Positions 18,495 to 28,289 of a DNA stretch of 64,000 bases are shown here, in pieces. This stretch comes from Micromonospora echinospora (GTDB lineage: Bacteria; Actinomycetota; Actinomycetes; Mycobacteriales; Micromonosporaceae). The stretch's first letter is position 1, and each line of letters begins with the position of its first letter. Below the pieces are notes generated by a model that saw only the letters and a list, made by a program, of their open reading frames with translations, was not told the origin of the DNA and made no database searches. The DNA lies in assembly GCF_014203425.1 (NCBI RefSeq), contig NZ_JACHJC010000001.1, positions 1,178,001-1,242,000 of the forward strand, in the 5' to 3' direction. Position numbers and translations under genes: made by a program.

Positions 18495-18848
18495 GTGGAG
18501 TTCTCGGTGACGACCAGACAGGGGCGTGTCGGCCCGGTGATCGAGGTCGCCGGTGATCTGGACATGGCCAGCTCGCCGCAGTTGCGTGACCGGCTGCTCG
18601 AGGTGGTGGAGACCGGTGCGCGGACGGTGGTCGTCGACCTGACCCAGGTCGGGTTCGTGGACTCCAGCGGCCTGGGCGCACTCGTGCTCGTCTACAAGAG
18701 CCTGCAGGAGCGCGACGGCTGGCTCGGTCTGGCGGTCGTCCGCCAGTCGATCCGCAACGTCTTCTCGATCACCTCGGTGGACCGCGTCATCCCGCTCTTC
18801 GACACGGTGCGGGCCGCCGAGGACGGATCAGAGGCGGCGGTGCGCTGA
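18495..18848 (+). CDS. STAS-domain anti-sigma factor antagonist
   Basis: A 117-residue single STAS domain. The key motif FVDSSGLGALVLVYKSL holds the Ser that an anti-sigma kinase phosphorylates; dephosphorylated protein binds the kinase and frees the sigma factor. The N-terminal strands (GRVGPVIEVAGDLDMASSPQL) and C-terminal helix region (RNVFSITSVDRVIPLFDTV) are complete, unlike the broken copy at the window start. GTG 18495 is preferred over GTG 18492 because GAGG ends seven bases upstream. The last 21 bases overlap the convergent PP2C phosphatase gene. A phosphatase of that kind typically acts on STAS proteins, so the pair may be functionally linked. Confidence 0.9.
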   Translation: MEFSVTTRQGRVGPVIEVAGDLDMASSPQLRDRLLEVVETGARTVVVDLTQVGFVDSSGLGALVLVYKSLQERDGWLGLAVVRQSIRNVFSITSVDRVIPLFDTVRAAEDGSEAAVR

Positions 18849-20123
18849 GGGCTCCTCGTCCGGGCTGACGCGGGCGTTGTCGGCGCCGGCGGTGCTGCGC
18901 CGTGGCCCGTGACCGCCGTACCAGTCGACGACGAGCAGCGTGGCGTCGTCGCTCAGAGCCGGGCCGGCGATCTCCAGCACCGCGTCGGACAGCGCCCGGA
19001 CCGCCTCGCGGGGATGCAGGTGGGTGAGGCGGAGCAGCGCCCCGGGCAGGTCCAGGTCGGCGGCGTTGCGTTCGCGCATGCCGTCGGTGACCACCACCAG
19101 CCGGTCGCCGGGCAGCAGGGCCAGCTCTCCGATGCGGTAGCTCTCGCCGAGGAACATCCCGAACGGGAAGTTGCCCGGCAGCTCCACGGGGACGACCCGG
19201 CCGTCCCGGACCAGCATCGGCGGGACGTGCCCGGCGTTCAGCAGTTCGCAGCGCCCCGTGGTCAGGTCGATGCGGCCCAGCACGGCGGTGATGTAGGCGC
19301 CGCGTACGTTCGCGTGCTCCGCGACGGCCCGGTTGGCCTCCTCGGCCTGGGTGACGAGGCCGGCGCCGCGCCGGCGGGTGTTGCGCAGGCTGCCCACGCC
19401 GAGGGTGGCGGTGAGCGCGCTCGCCACGCCGTGGCCCATCGCGTCGGTGACGCTGAGGTGCAGCAGATCCCGGGCGAGGCTGTAGTCGAAGGTGTCGCCG
19501 CCGACGCTCGCGGCGGGTTCCAGCCAGCCGGAGAGCGCGAAGGCGCCGGCCTCGCAGGTGAACGAGGCGGGCAGCAGGCGGCGCTGGATCTCGGCGGAGA
19601 GGCTGAACGGGGTGGTGCGCTGTCCCCACTCGAACAGGTCCGTGTGCCTGCGGTTGGCGATGACCACGAACGCCAGCGCGTGCGCGGTACGGGCGATCGA
19701 GTTCACCGCGTCACTGTCCGGCTCGTCGGGCAGGTCGACCTCCAGCAGGCCGATCGCCTCACCACGGTCGGTGACCGGCGCCAGCACGGTCCACGTGCCG
19801 TCGCCGGCGATGACCTCGGGGGCCTGCTGACGCAGGGCGCGTTCGTAGGGCCCGCCGTCGAACGGGAGGACCTCGGCGTCCTCCTCGCCGTGGCGCCGGC
19901 CGTTACCGCCGCCGTTCGGCTGGTGGGTCAGCCGGACCAGCGCACGGCCGCTGAGGTCGGCGATCAGCAGCGAGACGCCGAGCGCGTTCAGCGCCGTGGC
20001 GATGACGCCGGTGACGGCCTCGACCGCCTGCACCGGGGCGGCGTTCTCGGCCGACTGCAACATCCCGGCCAGCACCGCCTGCTCGCTGTCCTCCACCCCC
20101 TGAGCATATTCATCGCGCCGCAC
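18828..20123 (-). CDS. PP2C/SpoIIE-type serine phosphatase with GAF-like sensor
   Basis: A 431-residue protein. Residues about 25-165 form a GAF-like sensory region (TALNALGVSLLIADLSG, GLLEVDLPDEPDSDAVNSIAR). Residues about 175-400 form the SpoIIE/PP2C phosphatase (AEIQRRLLPASF, GGDTFDYSL, VTDAMGHGVASAL, LLNAGHVPPML, GDRLVVVTDGMRERNA, LSDDATLLVV). The Asp residues that bind the two Mn2+ ions are present. Such enzymes dephosphorylate STAS antagonists and so activate stress sigma factors. A GTG eight codons after the listed start is also possible. The 3' end overlaps the neighbouring STAS gene by 21 bases. Confidence 0.9.
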   Translation of the reverse strand: MRRDEYAQGVEDSEQAVLAGMLQSAENAAPVQAVEAVTGVIATALNALGVSLLIADLSGRALVRLTHQPNGGGNGRRHGEEDAEVLPFDGGPYERALRQQAPEVIAGDGTWTVLAPVTDRGEAIGLLEVDLPDEPDSDAVNSIARTAHALAFVVIANRRHTDLFEWGQRTTPFSLSAEIQRRLLPASFTCEAGAFALSGWLEPAASVGGDTFDYSLARDLLHLSVTDAMGHGVASALTATLGVGSLRNTRRRGAGLVTQAEEANRAVAEHANVRGAYITAVLGRIDLTTGRCELLNAGHVPPMLVRDGRVVPVELPGNFPFGMFLGESYRIGELALLPGDRLVVVTDGMRERNAADLDLPGALLRLTHLHPREAVRALSDAVLEIAGPALSDDATLLVVDWYGGHGPRRSTAGADNARVSPDEEPSAHRRL

Positions 20124-20180
20124 GGCCGCCTCACGAGCGGACGCCCGGCCCGGAGGGTCTCCGCCGTCGACGGTTCCCTA

Positions 20181-20197
20181 TTGCATATGCTTGGCAA
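20181..20197. promoter_or_regulatory. Nur-box-like palindrome upstream of importer operon
   Basis: TTGCATATGCTTGGCAA has TTGC/GCAA arms and matches the tTGCaa-N5-ttGCAA pattern known for the nickel-responsive repressor Nur in Streptomyces at 10 of 12 fixed positions. It lies about 105 bases upstream of the solute-binding protein start, between divergent genes. It suggests nickel control of the importer. Confidence 0.45.
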
Positions 20198-20303
20198 CTA
20201 CCGAATAGTGGCAGAAGCGGGCGGGTGCTCGGGCACGCGATGATCTGATCTTCGCCGGAGCGCCCGCCCGGCCGCTACCGAGGACGAGTTCGAGGGGTTG
20301 CCG

Positions 20304-21902
20304 GTGGCGCTCAAGCCCAAGCCCGTACGCGTGGCCGCGACGCTCGCCGCCGCCCTGCTCGCCGTCGCGGGCTGCTCGTCGCCGACGGCCTCGCCGGGCG
20401 GCACGGGCAACGCCGGCACGCTCGTGGTCGCCACCGCGGGCGAGCCGGACACGCTCAACCCGGTGCTCAACTACGGCGTCGACGGCGCTTCGCTGATCTT
20501 CGACGGGCTGGTCGCCCGGGACGCCCGCAACGAGCTGGTGCCCGCCCTGGCCCGCGAGCTGCCCACCGTCTCCGCGGACGGGAAGACGGTCACCGCGAAG
20601 CTGCGCGAGGGCGTGCTGTTCCACGACGGCAGCCCGCTGACCGCCCAGGACGTGGCGTTCACCTACCAGGCGGTGCTCGACCCGACTGTCGACTCGACGC
20701 TGCGCTCCGATCTGGACATGCTCGTCTCCGTCACCGCGCCGGACCCGGCGACAGTCGTGTTCACGCTGAAGTACGCGTACGCGCCGTTCCTGCAACGGCT
20801 GGCGCTGGGGATCGTTCCGGCGAAGGCGTTCGCCGGGCAGGACGTCAACAAGGCCGGCTTCAACCGCAAGCCGGTCGGTACCGGCCCGTACCGGGTCACG
20901 TCCTGGACGCCGGGTGACCGGCTCGTGCTCGCGGCCAACGAGACGTACTGGGGCGGCAAGCCGGCGAACTCGGGCGTGGTGGTGGCGTTCGTCGCCGACG
21001 ACAACGTGCGGGCCCAGCGGATGCGGGCCGGCGAGTTCGACGCGGCAGAGCTGGCGCCGAAGCTCGCGTCCGGGTTCGAGGGCCGCAACGGCTACCGGGT
21101 GCACAAGGTGCCGACCGCCGACTACCGCGGCGTCATGCTGCCGATGGGCAACCCGGTCACCGGCGACCTCGCGATCCGGCGGGCGCTGAACGTCGCGGTG
21201 GACCGGCAGGCCATGGTGACCGGCGTGCTCGGCGGTGCGGGCGAGCCCGCGTTCGGGCCCGTGCCGCCCACCTCGGAATACGCCGAGCCGTCGATCAAGG
21301 GCAAGCCGGCCGCCGACATCGCCGGAGCGGCGGCGTCGCTGGACGCCGCCGGGTGGAAGCCCGGCCCGGACGGCATCCGGGTCAAGGACGGGCGTACGGC
21401 CGCGTTCACGCTCATGTACCCGGCCACCGACAGCCTCCGCAAGGAACTGGCCCTGGCCGTCACCGCCGACGCGAAAAAGGCCGGCATCAAGGTCACGCCG
21501 GAGGGCCTGACCTGGGACGCGATCACCCCTCGGATGGGGAACGACGCCCTGATCATGGGCTACGGCACGCCGTACGACCCGGACTTCGTCTCCTACAAGC
21601 TGTTCAGCTCGGCCTTCGCCGGGCAGGGCTTCTTCAACCCTGGCTCGTACCGCTCGGCGGTCACCGACGCCGCGTTGCGGGACGGCCGGGACAACGCCGA
21701 CGCGGCTGCCCGCAAGGCCGCGTACGCGACGTTCCAGAAGCAGCTCGCCGCCGACGTGCCGTGGGTGTTCCTCACCTACCTCCAGCACACCTACGTGCTG
21801 AAGGACGCCGTGACCGGGGTGACGCCGCGGGTCGAGCCGCACGAGCACGACGTCGCCAACAGCATCTGGTGGAACGTGCACACCTGGACGAAGAAATCGT
21901 GA
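20304..21902 (+). CDS. family-5 solute-binding lipoprotein (peptide/nickel type)
   Basis: A 532-residue extracytoplasmic receptor for the ABC importer encoded by the next four genes. The signal peptide ends in the lipobox LLAVAGCSS, so Cys (about residue 24) is lipidated. The mature part has the SBP_bac_5 hallmarks: AGEPDTLNPVLNYGVDG, LREGVLFHDGSPLTAQDVAFTY, GTGPYRVTSWTPGDRLVLAAN and IRRALNVAVDRQAM. GTG 20304 is preferred because CGAGGGG ends six bases upstream; TTG 20298 is the alternative. The stop overlaps the permease GTG. The family covers oligopeptides, dipeptides and nickel. The Nur-like palindrome upstream favours nickel or a nickel chelate, but residues alone do not decide. Confidence 0.88.
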   Translation: MALKPKPVRVAATLAAALLAVAGCSSPTASPGGTGNAGTLVVATAGEPDTLNPVLNYGVDGASLIFDGLVARDARNELVPALARELPTVSADGKTVTAKLREGVLFHDGSPLTAQDVAFTYQAVLDPTVDSTLRSDLDMLVSVTAPDPATVVFTLKYAYAPFLQRLALGIVPAKAFAGQDVNKAGFNRKPVGTGPYRVTSWTPGDRLVLAANETYWGGKPANSGVVVAFVADDNVRAQRMRAGEFDAAELAPKLASGFEGRNGYRVHKVPTADYRGVMLPMGNPVTGDLAIRRALNVAVDRQAMVTGVLGGAGEPAFGPVPPTSEYAEPSIKGKPAADIAGAAASLDAAGWKPGPDGIRVKDGRTAAFTLMYPATDSLRKELALAVTADAKKAGIKVTPEGLTWDAITPRMGNDALIMGYGTPYDPDFVSYKLFSSAFAGQGFFNPGSYRSAVTDAALRDGRDNADAAARKAAYATFQKQLAADVPWVFLTYLQHTYVLKDAVTGVTPRVEPHEHDVANSIWWNVHTWTKKS

Positions 21903-22891
21903 CCGGACGGCGGCGGCTCGCCGGGGCCGGCACCGTGGTCCGGCGGCGGCTGCTGGTCGCCGTACCGGTGCTGGCCGCGACCAGCATGGGCATGTTCGCC
22001 CTCGGCGCCGCCTCCCCGATCGACCCGGCCCAGCAGTACGCGGGCGCGGCGGCGTTCACCACCAGCGAGGAGAACCTCGCGCAGATCCGCGCCAACTGGG
22101 GCGTCGACGACCCGCTGCCGGTGCAGTACGCCCGCTGGGTCGGCAACCTGCTGCGCGGCGACCTGGGCTGGTCGACCAGCCGGCACGAGCCGGTCACCTC
22201 GGTGCTCGCGTCCCGGGCCGGGTGGACGCTGCTGCTCGTCGGCACCGCGCTGGCCCTGGTGCTGGTGGCGAGCGTGCTGCTGGGCACGCTGGCCGCGTAC
22301 CGGCGGGGTGGCTGGTTCGACAGGGCGCTGCGCGCCGTCGCGTACGCCGTGCAGTCCATGCCGGTGTTCTGGATCGGCCTCGCGGCGATCGCCGTGTTCG
22401 CCCTCAGCCTCGGCTGGCTGCCCGCCGGCGGGCTCACCGACATCACCGCCACCGGCACCGACCCGGCCGACGTGGCCCGGCACCTGGTGCTGCCGGTGAC
22501 AGTGCTGGCGATCTCCCAGGCCCCGTGGTTCGTCCTGTTCGTCCGCGACGCGGTCGCCGAGAGCCTGCGCGACGACCACGTCCTGGCCGCGCGCGCCCGA
22601 GGGCTGCCCGGCCGGGTCGTCCTGTTCGGACACGCGCTGCGTACCGCGCTGCTGCCGTTCCTCACCCTGGTCGGCACGCACCTGCCCGAACTCGTCGGCG
22701 GCGCGGTCCTGGTGGAGACCGTGTTCTCCCTGCCCGGGCTCGGCGCGGTCACCGTCGAGGCGGCGCTGGGCGCCGACTTCCCGCTGCTCGCGGCCACGAC
22801 CCTGGCCACCGCCGTCGTGGTGCTGACCGCGAACCTCCTCACCGACCTCGCCTACGCCGCCGCCGACCCCCGGGTACGCCTCGATGACTGA
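21899..22891 (+). CDS. ABC importer permease 1 (DppB/NikB type)
   Basis: A 330-residue permease with six transmembrane segments of the DppB/OppB/NikB family. Visible are the TM1 region VRRRLLVAVPVLAATSMGMFALG, the periplasmic loop QIRANWGVDDPLPVQYARWVGNLLRGDLGWS, and the EAA loop RDAVAESLRDDHVLAARARGLP, which contacts the ATPase. ETVFSLPGLG follows near the end. The GTG overlaps the receptor stop codon (GTGA), and the 3' end overlaps permease 2 by 8 bases. Confidence 0.92.
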   Translation: MTGRRRLAGAGTVVRRRLLVAVPVLAATSMGMFALGAASPIDPAQQYAGAAAFTTSEENLAQIRANWGVDDPLPVQYARWVGNLLRGDLGWSTSRHEPVTSVLASRAGWTLLLVGTALALVLVASVLLGTLAAYRRGGWFDRALRAVAYAVQSMPVFWIGLAAIAVFALSLGWLPAGGLTDITATGTDPADVARHLVLPVTVLAISQAPWFVLFVRDAVAESLRDDHVLAARARGLPGRVVLFGHALRTALLPFLTLVGTHLPELVGGAVLVETVFSLPGLGAVTVEAALGADFPLLAATTLATAVVVLTANLLTDLAYAAADPRVRLDD

Positions 22892-23750
22892 TCTCGCCCT
22901 CCCCGCGCGCGTACGGCGCCTGCGCCGTCCCGTCCGCGCCGGCACGACAGTCGCCGTCGTCGTGCTCGCCGGTGTCGTCGCAGCCGCGCTGCTCGCCCCG
23001 GTCCTGTGGCCGCTGGACCAGAGCGCCGTCGACCTCTCCCGTACCCGGCTCGCGCCCTCGCCGGAGAACCTGGCCGGCACCGACGACCTCGGCCGCGACG
23101 TCGCGCTGCGCAGCCTCTACGGCCTGCGCGTCTCGCTGCTCGTCGGCGCGGTCGCCGCGCTCGTCGCGGCCGTCATCGGCGGCCTGGTCGGCGCGCTCGC
23201 CGGGAGCGTCGGCGGCTGGGTCGACCGGGCGCTCATGCGCGTCGTGGACACCGTCGCCGCGCTGCCGCACCTGCTGCTGGGCATCTTCGTGGTGGCGATG
23301 CTGCGTCCCAGCCTGGGCGCGGTGATCGCGTCCATCGCGTTGACGCACTGGCTGTCCACCGCCCGGATCGTCCGCTCCGAGCTGCTCAGCCTGCGCAACC
23401 GGCCGTTCGTGGACGCCGCGATCTCCGGCGGCGCGAGCCGGGCCCGGGTGCTCACCCGGCACCTGCTGCCGCACGTGCTGCCGCGCCTGGCGCTGGCGAC
23501 CACGCTCATGGTGCCGCACGCCGTCTGGCACGAGACCGCGCTGTCGTTCCTCGGCCTCGGCCTGCCGCCGCACCTGGCCTCGATCGGCAACATGATCAAC
23601 GATGGGCAGCGGTCGCTGCTCACCGGCGCCTGGTGGGCCAGCATCGTCCCCGGCCTCCTGCTCGTGGCGGCCACGCTGGCGCTCGCCGTGCTCACCGGAC
23701 GGTGGCGCGACCGCCTCGACCCGCGCGTACGGGCGGAGCTGCACCTGTGA
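22884..23750 (+). CDS. ABC importer permease 2 (DppC/NikC type)
   Basis: A 288-residue permease of the DppC/OppC/NikC family, forming the second half of the transmembrane channel. It has the short N-terminal anchor helix, the motif LAGTDDLGRDVALRSLYGLRVSL typical of the family, the EAA loop DAAISGGASRARVLTRHLLP, and ETALSFLGLGLPPHLASIGNMI. It overlaps the upstream permease by 8 bases and the downstream ATPase by a GTGA. Confidence 0.93.
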   Translation: MTDLALPARVRRLRRPVRAGTTVAVVVLAGVVAAALLAPVLWPLDQSAVDLSRTRLAPSPENLAGTDDLGRDVALRSLYGLRVSLLVGAVAALVAAVIGGLVGALAGSVGGWVDRALMRVVDTVAALPHLLLGIFVVAMLRPSLGAVIASIALTHWLSTARIVRSELLSLRNRPFVDAAISGGASRARVLTRHLLPHVLPRLALATTLMVPHAVWHETALSFLGLGLPPHLASIGNMINDGQRSLLTGAWWASIVPGLLLVAATLALAVLTGRWRDRLDPRVRAELHL

Positions 23751-24715
23751 CCCCCCCGGCGCTGCTGACAGTCGACGGGCTGACCGTCCGCTTCCGGCTG
23801 CGCGACGCGCTCGTGCACGCCGTCAGCGACCTGAGCCTCACGCTGCGGCCCGGCGAGCTGCTGGCGGTGGTCGGCGAGTCCGGGTGCGGCAAGTCCGTCC
23901 TCGCGCACGCCCTGCTCGGCCTGCTGCCGCGCAACGCCACAGTCACCGGGCAGGCCCGCCTGCAAGCGCCGGGGCGCGACGAGGTCGACCTGATCGGCGC
24001 GGGGGAGCGGCACCTCGCCCGGCACGTACGCGGCCGGGGCGTCGGCCTGGTCCCGCAGAGCCCCGCCACCGCGCTCACCCCCGTGCGTACCGGGCGGAAG
24101 CTGCTGGAGGAGACGCTGCGCGCCCACGGACACACCCGCCGCGACGCGCCGGCCGCCGCCGACCGGATCGCCGCCGACGTCGGTCTCGACCCGGCCGACC
24201 TCAACCGGTACCCGCACGAGCTGTCCGGCGGCATGGCGCAGCGGCTCGCCACCGCGCTCGCCCTCGCGCCCGACCCGCCGGTGCTGCTCGCCGACGAACC
24301 CACCACCGGCCTCGACCGGCCGCTCGTCGACCACACGCTCGACCTGCTGCGCCGCCGCTGCGACACCGGCGCGGCGGTCCTGCTCATCACGCACGACCTG
24401 GCCGCCGCGCGCCGCGTCGCGGACACAGTGGCCGTCATGTACGCCAGCCGCATCGTCGAACACCGCCCGGCCGAGGCGCTGTTCGACGACCCGGCCCACC
24501 CGTACACCGCCGGGCTGCTCGACGCGCTGCCCGACCGTGCGTTCGTTCCGGTGCCGGGCCACCCGCCGGCGCTCACCGACCTGCCCGGTGGCTGCGCCTT
24601 CGCCCCCCGCTGCGTCCGCGCCACCGACACCTGCGCGACCCCGCCCCGCCTCGGTGCCGACGGCGCGGGCCGGGTCGCCTGTCACCACCCGCTGCGCGAG
24701 GGAGTACCGGCATGA
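23747..24715 (+). CDS. ABC importer ATPase 1 (DppD/NikD type)
   Basis: A 322-residue ATPase. Walker A is GESGCGKSVLAHALLGL (about residue 45), the signature is LSGGMAQRLATALAL, and Walker B is VLLADEPTTGLDRPL. The C-terminal oligopeptide/nickel domain has spaced cysteines (GGCAFAPRCVRATDTC). In this family those Cys can hold an iron-sulphur cluster. The GTG overlaps the permease stop, and the TGA overlaps the ATG of ATPase 2. Confidence 0.92.
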   Translation: MTPPALLTVDGLTVRFRLRDALVHAVSDLSLTLRPGELLAVVGESGCGKSVLAHALLGLLPRNATVTGQARLQAPGRDEVDLIGAGERHLARHVRGRGVGLVPQSPATALTPVRTGRKLLEETLRAHGHTRRDAPAAADRIAADVGLDPADLNRYPHELSGGMAQRLATALALAPDPPVLLADEPTTGLDRPLVDHTLDLLRRRCDTGAAVLLITHDLAAARRVADTVAVMYASRIVEHRPAEALFDDPAHPYTAGLLDALPDRAFVPVPGHPPALTDLPGGCAFAPRCVRATDTCATPPRLGADGAGRVACHHPLREGVPA

Positions 24716-25422
24716 CGCTCACCGCTCCCGGCGCGACCGACGCCGCCGCCCCGGGCGCCGCGCCGGCCGGCGGGCTCGCCGCGTGCCGGGTCTCCGTCGC
24801 GTACGGCAGGGAGCGCGTTCTCGACCGGGTCGACCTGCGCATCGCTCCCGGTGAGACGGTCGGGCTGCGCGGACCTTCGGGCAGCGGCAAGTCCACGCTC
24901 GCCCGCGTCCTCGCCCTGCTGCACGCCCCGGACAGCGGGCACGTCACGATCGACGGGCAACCGCTCGACGGCGTCCGCCATCGCCTGCCGGCGGAACTGC
25001 GCACCCGCGTGGCGATCCTGTTCCAGAGCCCGCGTGCCGCCACCGACCCGCGGCTCAGCCTCGCCGACATCGTCGCCGAGCCGCTACGTGCCACCGGCAC
25101 ACCGCGCGAGCAGGCCGCCGTCCGCGCGGCGGAGCTGGCCGACCTGGTCGGACTGACTCCCGACCTGCTGACCCGCCGTCCGCACGCGGTCAGCGACGGG
25201 CAACTGCAACGCGCCTGCCTCGCCCGCGCCCTGGTCCACCGGCCGGACTACCTGCTCTGCGACGAGGCGACAGCGATGCTCGACGCCTCCACGCAGGCGC
25301 ACGTCGCCGCCGTCATCGGCGACTACCAGCGCCGGCAGGGCGCCGGGGTCCTGGTCATCACCCATGATCCGGCGCTGATGGCCCGCTGGGCCACCCGGGT
25401 GGTTGACCTGCCGGCGGCGTGA
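24712..25422 (+). CDS. ABC importer ATPase 2 (DppF/NikE type)
   Basis: A 236-residue ATPase, the second motor of the importer. Walker A is GPSGSGKSTLARVLALL, the Q-loop is ILFQSPRAATDPRLSL, and Walker B is YLLCDEATAMLDASTQ. The signature is degenerate: SDGQLQRACLARAL, where most transporters have SGGQ. It lacks the C-terminal oligopeptide/nickel extension of ATPase 1, a shorter form common for NikE-like subunits. It is the last gene of the operon. Confidence 0.9.
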   Translation: MTLTAPGATDAAAPGAAPAGGLAACRVSVAYGRERVLDRVDLRIAPGETVGLRGPSGSGKSTLARVLALLHAPDSGHVTIDGQPLDGVRHRLPAELRTRVAILFQSPRAATDPRLSLADIVAEPLRATGTPREQAAVRAAELADLVGLTPDLLTRRPHAVSDGQLQRACLARALVHRPDYLLCDEATAMLDASTQAHVAAVIGDYQRRQGAGVLVITHDPALMARWATRVVDLPAA

Positions 25423-25429
25423 CGTCGCG

Positions 25430-25870
25430 TCACTCCTGCACCGGGCGGCGTACGGTGCCCAGCGCCCGGGCGACGACGGTCCCGAATCCGACCGCCATGA
25501 GCGGCATCCCCATCTCGAAGGGCAGTTCACCGACCCAGTTGATGCTGTCGCGCTCCGGCAGCATGCTCAGGCTCACCGCGACCACCGCACTGGCGAGGAA
25601 CATCCCGGCCACCGCCGCGCCGACCGCGAGCTTGGCGCACGCCAGGCTCCGCCCGGCCCAGAGGCCGGCGAGGACGGCGATTCCCAGGGACACCACGACC
25701 AGCCAGGTCCAGCCGCCCTCGGCCTCCAGGTAGGTCCAGCCCGAGTACGACCACTGGTGGCGGCGGCTGGCGCGGAACCACGGGATCAGGTAGCCGAGCA
25801 GCGCGGTGGCGCTGCCGACCAGGAGAGGCACGTCGGGGGCCGGGCGGTACCAGCGAGGGGAGTCGTCCAT
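25430..25870 (-). CDS. four-helix membrane protein of unknown function
   Basis: A 146-residue protein with four hydrophobic segments: LLVGSATALLGYLIPWF, TWLVVVSLGIAVLAGLWAG, AVGAAVAGMFLASAVVAVSL and GMPLMAVGFGTVVARAL. I do not recognise the family. Codon use fits a real gene. The ATG has no clear ribosome site, but TACCTT lies eight bases upstream, consistent with a leaderless message. The gene converges on the importer operon with only 7 bases between stops. Confidence 0.65.
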   Translation of the reverse strand: MDDSPRWYRPAPDVPLLVGSATALLGYLIPWFRASRRHQWSYSGWTYLEAEGGWTWLVVVSLGIAVLAGLWAGRSLACAKLAVGAAVAGMFLASAVVAVSLSMLPERDSINWVGELPFEMGMPLMAVGFGTVVARALGTVRRPVQE

Positions 25871-25990
25871 GCGTCCGGAAGGTAGCAGTAATCATGATCC
25901 ACGCGCACGGTGGCGGTTCCGCGGACCGGACGTACGGACGTGGCGGTGGCCCGGCCGCTGTGCCGCGACCGGGCCACCACCCGTGCTGTG

Positions 25991-26848
<858 letters not shown>

Positions 26849-26955
26849 CTATTGGCAGATATTGATGTACGGCAATGGATACGTGCATCCCGTCTGCGTC
26901 ATACGCTGCGCGTGCCGGTGCCGTTTCCGGGCACCGGCACGCGCGGACCGTACGG

Positions 26956-28119
26956 TCAGCACCAACCGTTTATCGGCCCGTTGACGCCGGTGGAGAGGTA
27001 GGCGTCGGACACCCAGCTGCCGTCGCTGAGCCGGTCCCACAGCGCGGTGGTGCCGTAGCGGCCGGTGTGCGAGGTGCCGTTGGCGGAGCAGGAGATGGTG
27101 ACGGTGGCGCCGTCGGCCACCGACCCGAGGGCGCCGTACCCGGTGCCGGGGCCGGAGCGCCGGGTCAGCGTGCCGCCGCCGTTGGCGTCGACGACCCCCT
27201 GGTTGAAGCCGAGCGCGCCGTAGTTGTAGACGCCGCCACCGCCGCCGGCGTAGGCGGACCCGTGCCGGGCGCCGCCCTGGTACGCCGCAGCGCCGCTGAC
27301 GAAGTCCCACTTGCCGATGCCGTGCCCGGCGATCGGGACGTACGCCGAGTTCTGCCGCAGCCCGAAGTGCACGTGCCGGCCGCTGGCGGAGCCGCCGCAG
27401 GTGACGTCGGTGCCGGTGTTGCCCAGGACCGTGCCCTGGGCGACGCCCGCGCCGTTGACGGAGATGCTGTTCCACAGGTGGTAGTAGTCGGTCGAGTAGC
27501 CCCGGTCGTGGATGACCCGGATCCATCCGGTGCACATCGTGTACGCGGTGCCGGCCCGGGCGGCGCGGACGACCTGGTCGCCACCGGCGAGGTCGACCGA
27601 ACTCCACGGCGCGGCGGCGCCGCCCCAGCCGTGCGGCCCGGAGGTGAGCGTCCACGTCTGCCCGACCGCGAACGGCAGCGCCATGCCGGTGCGGAAGTCT
27701 CCGCCCGCGAGCAGCGGTGCGACCGGAGTGGTGAAGACGGCCTTCTCGGTCTCGCTCACCAGCGGCGACGCGGTGGCCAGGTCGCCGAACGCGGCCTCCC
27801 CGTCGAACGCGACGGTCCAGCCCTTGGCGTCGGCCCGGGCGAGGAAGACCGAACCGGTGGGGTGCGCGTCCGCGGACCGGTCCGCCAGCAGCACCGCGGT
27901 GCCGAAGGCCCACCGTCCGTTCGTGCGGGTGACGCTGATCCGGGTCCGCTCCGCGCCCGCCGCGCGGGCGTTGGCCGCGTCCGCTGAGCCGAGAAGCTTC
28001 GCGGTCACGGCGTCGGCGACGGGTTCCGGTGTCGCGCGAGGAGCGGCAGTGGCGGGTGCCGGGGCCACCGCCCAGGCGGCGGTCGCCGCCAGGGCGCAGG
28101 AGAGCATGAGCCGTCGCAT
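26956..28119 (-). CDS. secreted M23-family peptidase with SH3-like C-terminus
   Basis: A 387-residue secreted protein with signal peptide MRRLMLSCALAATAAWAVAP. The middle resembles beta-lytic/LasA-type M23 metallopeptidases. Zinc ligands would be His and Asp in GPHGWGGAAAPWSSVDLAGGD and the HxH of GRHVHFGLRQ. YHLWNS is the conserved strand before them. The C-terminal 75 residues (LTRRSGPGTGYGALGSVADG, DRLSDGSWVSDAYLS) look like a bacterial SH3 wall-binding domain. It probably cleaves peptidoglycan cross-bridges or peptides outside the cell. A divergent tspO follows 170 bases away. Confidence 0.85.
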   Translation of the reverse strand: MRRLMLSCALAATAAWAVAPAPATAAPRATPEPVADAVTAKLLGSADAANARAAGAERTRISVTRTNGRWAFGTAVLLADRSADAHPTGSVFLARADAKGWTVAFDGEAAFGDLATASPLVSETEKAVFTTPVAPLLAGGDFRTGMALPFAVGQTWTLTSGPHGWGGAAAPWSSVDLAGGDQVVRAARAGTAYTMCTGWIRVIHDRGYSTDYYHLWNSISVNGAGVAQGTVLGNTGTDVTCGGSASGRHVHFGLRQNSAYVPIAGHGIGKWDFVSGAAAYQGGARHGSAYAGGGGGVYNYGALGFNQGVVDANGGGTLTRRSGPGTGYGALGSVADGATVTISCSANGTSHTGRYGTTALWDRLSDGSWVSDAYLSTGVNGPINGWC

Positions 28120-28255
28120 GGAGCCTCCTTATCGACATGTGTCACTGGATTGAGAGGCTATCGACACCGATGAAAGTTGTCTACAACTCTCCGCGTGATG
28201 GTGAAGGATCTGTGCATCGGGGCGTATCCGGAAGTGGATCTTCCGGTGGCGGCGG

Positions 28256-28280
28256 GGTTGATCCGCCGCTGGCCGGGTAG
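28256..28280 (+). promoter_or_regulatory. SigB/SigF-like promoter upstream of tspO
   Basis: GGTT (28256) and GGGTAG (28275) are 15 bases apart and end nine bases before the tspO ATG. The pattern matches the candidate upstream of the STAS gene at 18444. Confidence 0.35.
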
Positions 28281-28289
28281 CTGAGCGGC

